64,000 bases of DNA from Mycetocola zhadangensis (lineage in GTDB: Bacteria > Actinomycetota > Actinomycetes > Actinomycetales > Microbacteriaceae): NCBI RefSeq assembly GCF_003668565.1, contig NZ_RCWJ01000002.1:124001-188000 (forward strand). The letters run 5' to 3'. The notes beneath the pieces were generated by a model. That model was not told the origin of the DNA, did no database searches, and worked only from the letters and a program-made list of their open reading frames with translations. The position numbers and the translations under genes are program-made. Below, in pieces: positions 63,675 through 64,000 of the stretch. Within the stretch, counting starts at the first letter, position 1; each line of letters begins with the position of its first letter.

Positions 63675-64000
63675 CTAGCGCAGCAGCAGGTTGGGCTGCA
63701 GAAGGTACTTGAAGCTGTCGGCACCCGGCTGGTCCTTCGAGGACTGGCTCGTGATGAGCATTGGGCCCGGCTTGTTCGTGTTCTCGCTCTTGGTGAACGA
63801 GAAGCGCACAAATTCACTGCGAACGGCCGTGAGGCCGTCGATGAGGAACTGCGGTTTGAGGCTCAGGACAATGTCATCGCCGGTGAGAAGCGCGTCGATC
63901 GCTTCTGACGCCTGGGCGTGCTCGGATCCGACCGCCTCCATGGTGAGCCCGTCGATGGTGAACGTGAATCGGAGCGCGGCTTCACGCTCGAGGACGAGTG
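63675..64000 (-). CDS. dnaN: DNA polymerase III beta subunit, C-terminal part (cut by window edge)
   Basis: The reading frame runs off the right edge of the window, so only the last 108 residues are seen. The text LRFTFTIDGLTMEAVGSEHAQASEAID, IVLSLKPQFLIDGLTAVRSEFVRFSFT and the end SFKYLLQPNLLLR match the third domain of the beta clamp, including the usual clamp C-terminal pattern (YLL.P.). It encircles DNA and tethers polymerase. The position fixes the nearby origin to the right. Confidence 0.93.
   Translation of the reverse strand, partial: LVLEREAALRFTFTIDGLTMEAVGSEHAQASEAIDALLTGDDIVLSLKPQFLIDGLTAVRSEFVRFSFTKSENTNKPGPMLITSQSSKDQPGADSFKYLLQPNLLLR

Overview
The window is a high-GC actinobacterial chromosome segment, most probably from a member of the Microbacteriaceae. 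The right half carries the conserved actinobacterial origin-proximal gene order. On the minus strand, reading away from the origin, this is dnaN (cut by the window edge), gnd, recF, a DUF721/DciA-like gene, gyrB, gyrA, a DUF3566 membrane protein, tRNA-Ile and tRNA-Ala. It is followed by ppiA, a rhomboid protease, crgA, a class E sortase, trpG, and the plus-strand tRNA-Leu-flanked block fhaA-fhaB-pstP-rodA-pbpA-pknA-pknB. oriC and dnaA should lie just beyond the right edge. An ice-binding domain protein (DUF3494) suggests a cold-adapted lineage.

Layout. 0-15.4 kb is accessory metabolism and regulation: a TOPRIM protein, a zinc alcohol dehydrogenase, an ACT protein, a nest of tiny membrane proteins and a lipoprotein (3.9-6.7 kb), a PRISE-type reductase, a TetR/SDR divergon with a near-perfect operator, a DUF2243-CtaG-AraC-VOC chain and a short UvrA-like ATPase. 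15.4-22.1 kb is a sugar locus: a binding protein, two ABC permeases, a GH35 beta-galactosidase and a LacI regulator, joined by matching candidate operators. 22.6-26.2 kb holds a cell-wall-anchored ice-binding protein, a broken aspartate racemase, and hypothetical genes, one pair probably split by a frameshift.

26.5-36.2 kb looks like a mobile or exchangeable island. A 2267-residue secreted Rhs/WapA-like polymorphic toxin overlaps a small candidate immunity gene. A small membrane protein and a transposase-like remnant lie at the far end, and 36-bp near-identical direct repeats bound the segment.

36.4-45.6 kb is the cell-shape and signalling operon: FHA proteins, PP2C phosphatase, RodA, PBP and two PASTA kinases, mostly joined by 4-bp start/stop overlaps. 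46-48 kb holds three overlapping stress-type membrane protein genes. 48-55 kb runs through a beta-propeller lipoprotein, trpG, a 52-residue membrane microprotein, sortase, crgA, rhomboid, cyclophilin, NUDIX and a lipoprotein. Three intergenic regions here (50.7, 53.9 and 55.1 kb) contain DnaA-box-like clusters and related repeats. The class E sortase at 49.8 kb is a good candidate to anchor the LAATG-bearing ice-binding protein at 22.6 kb.
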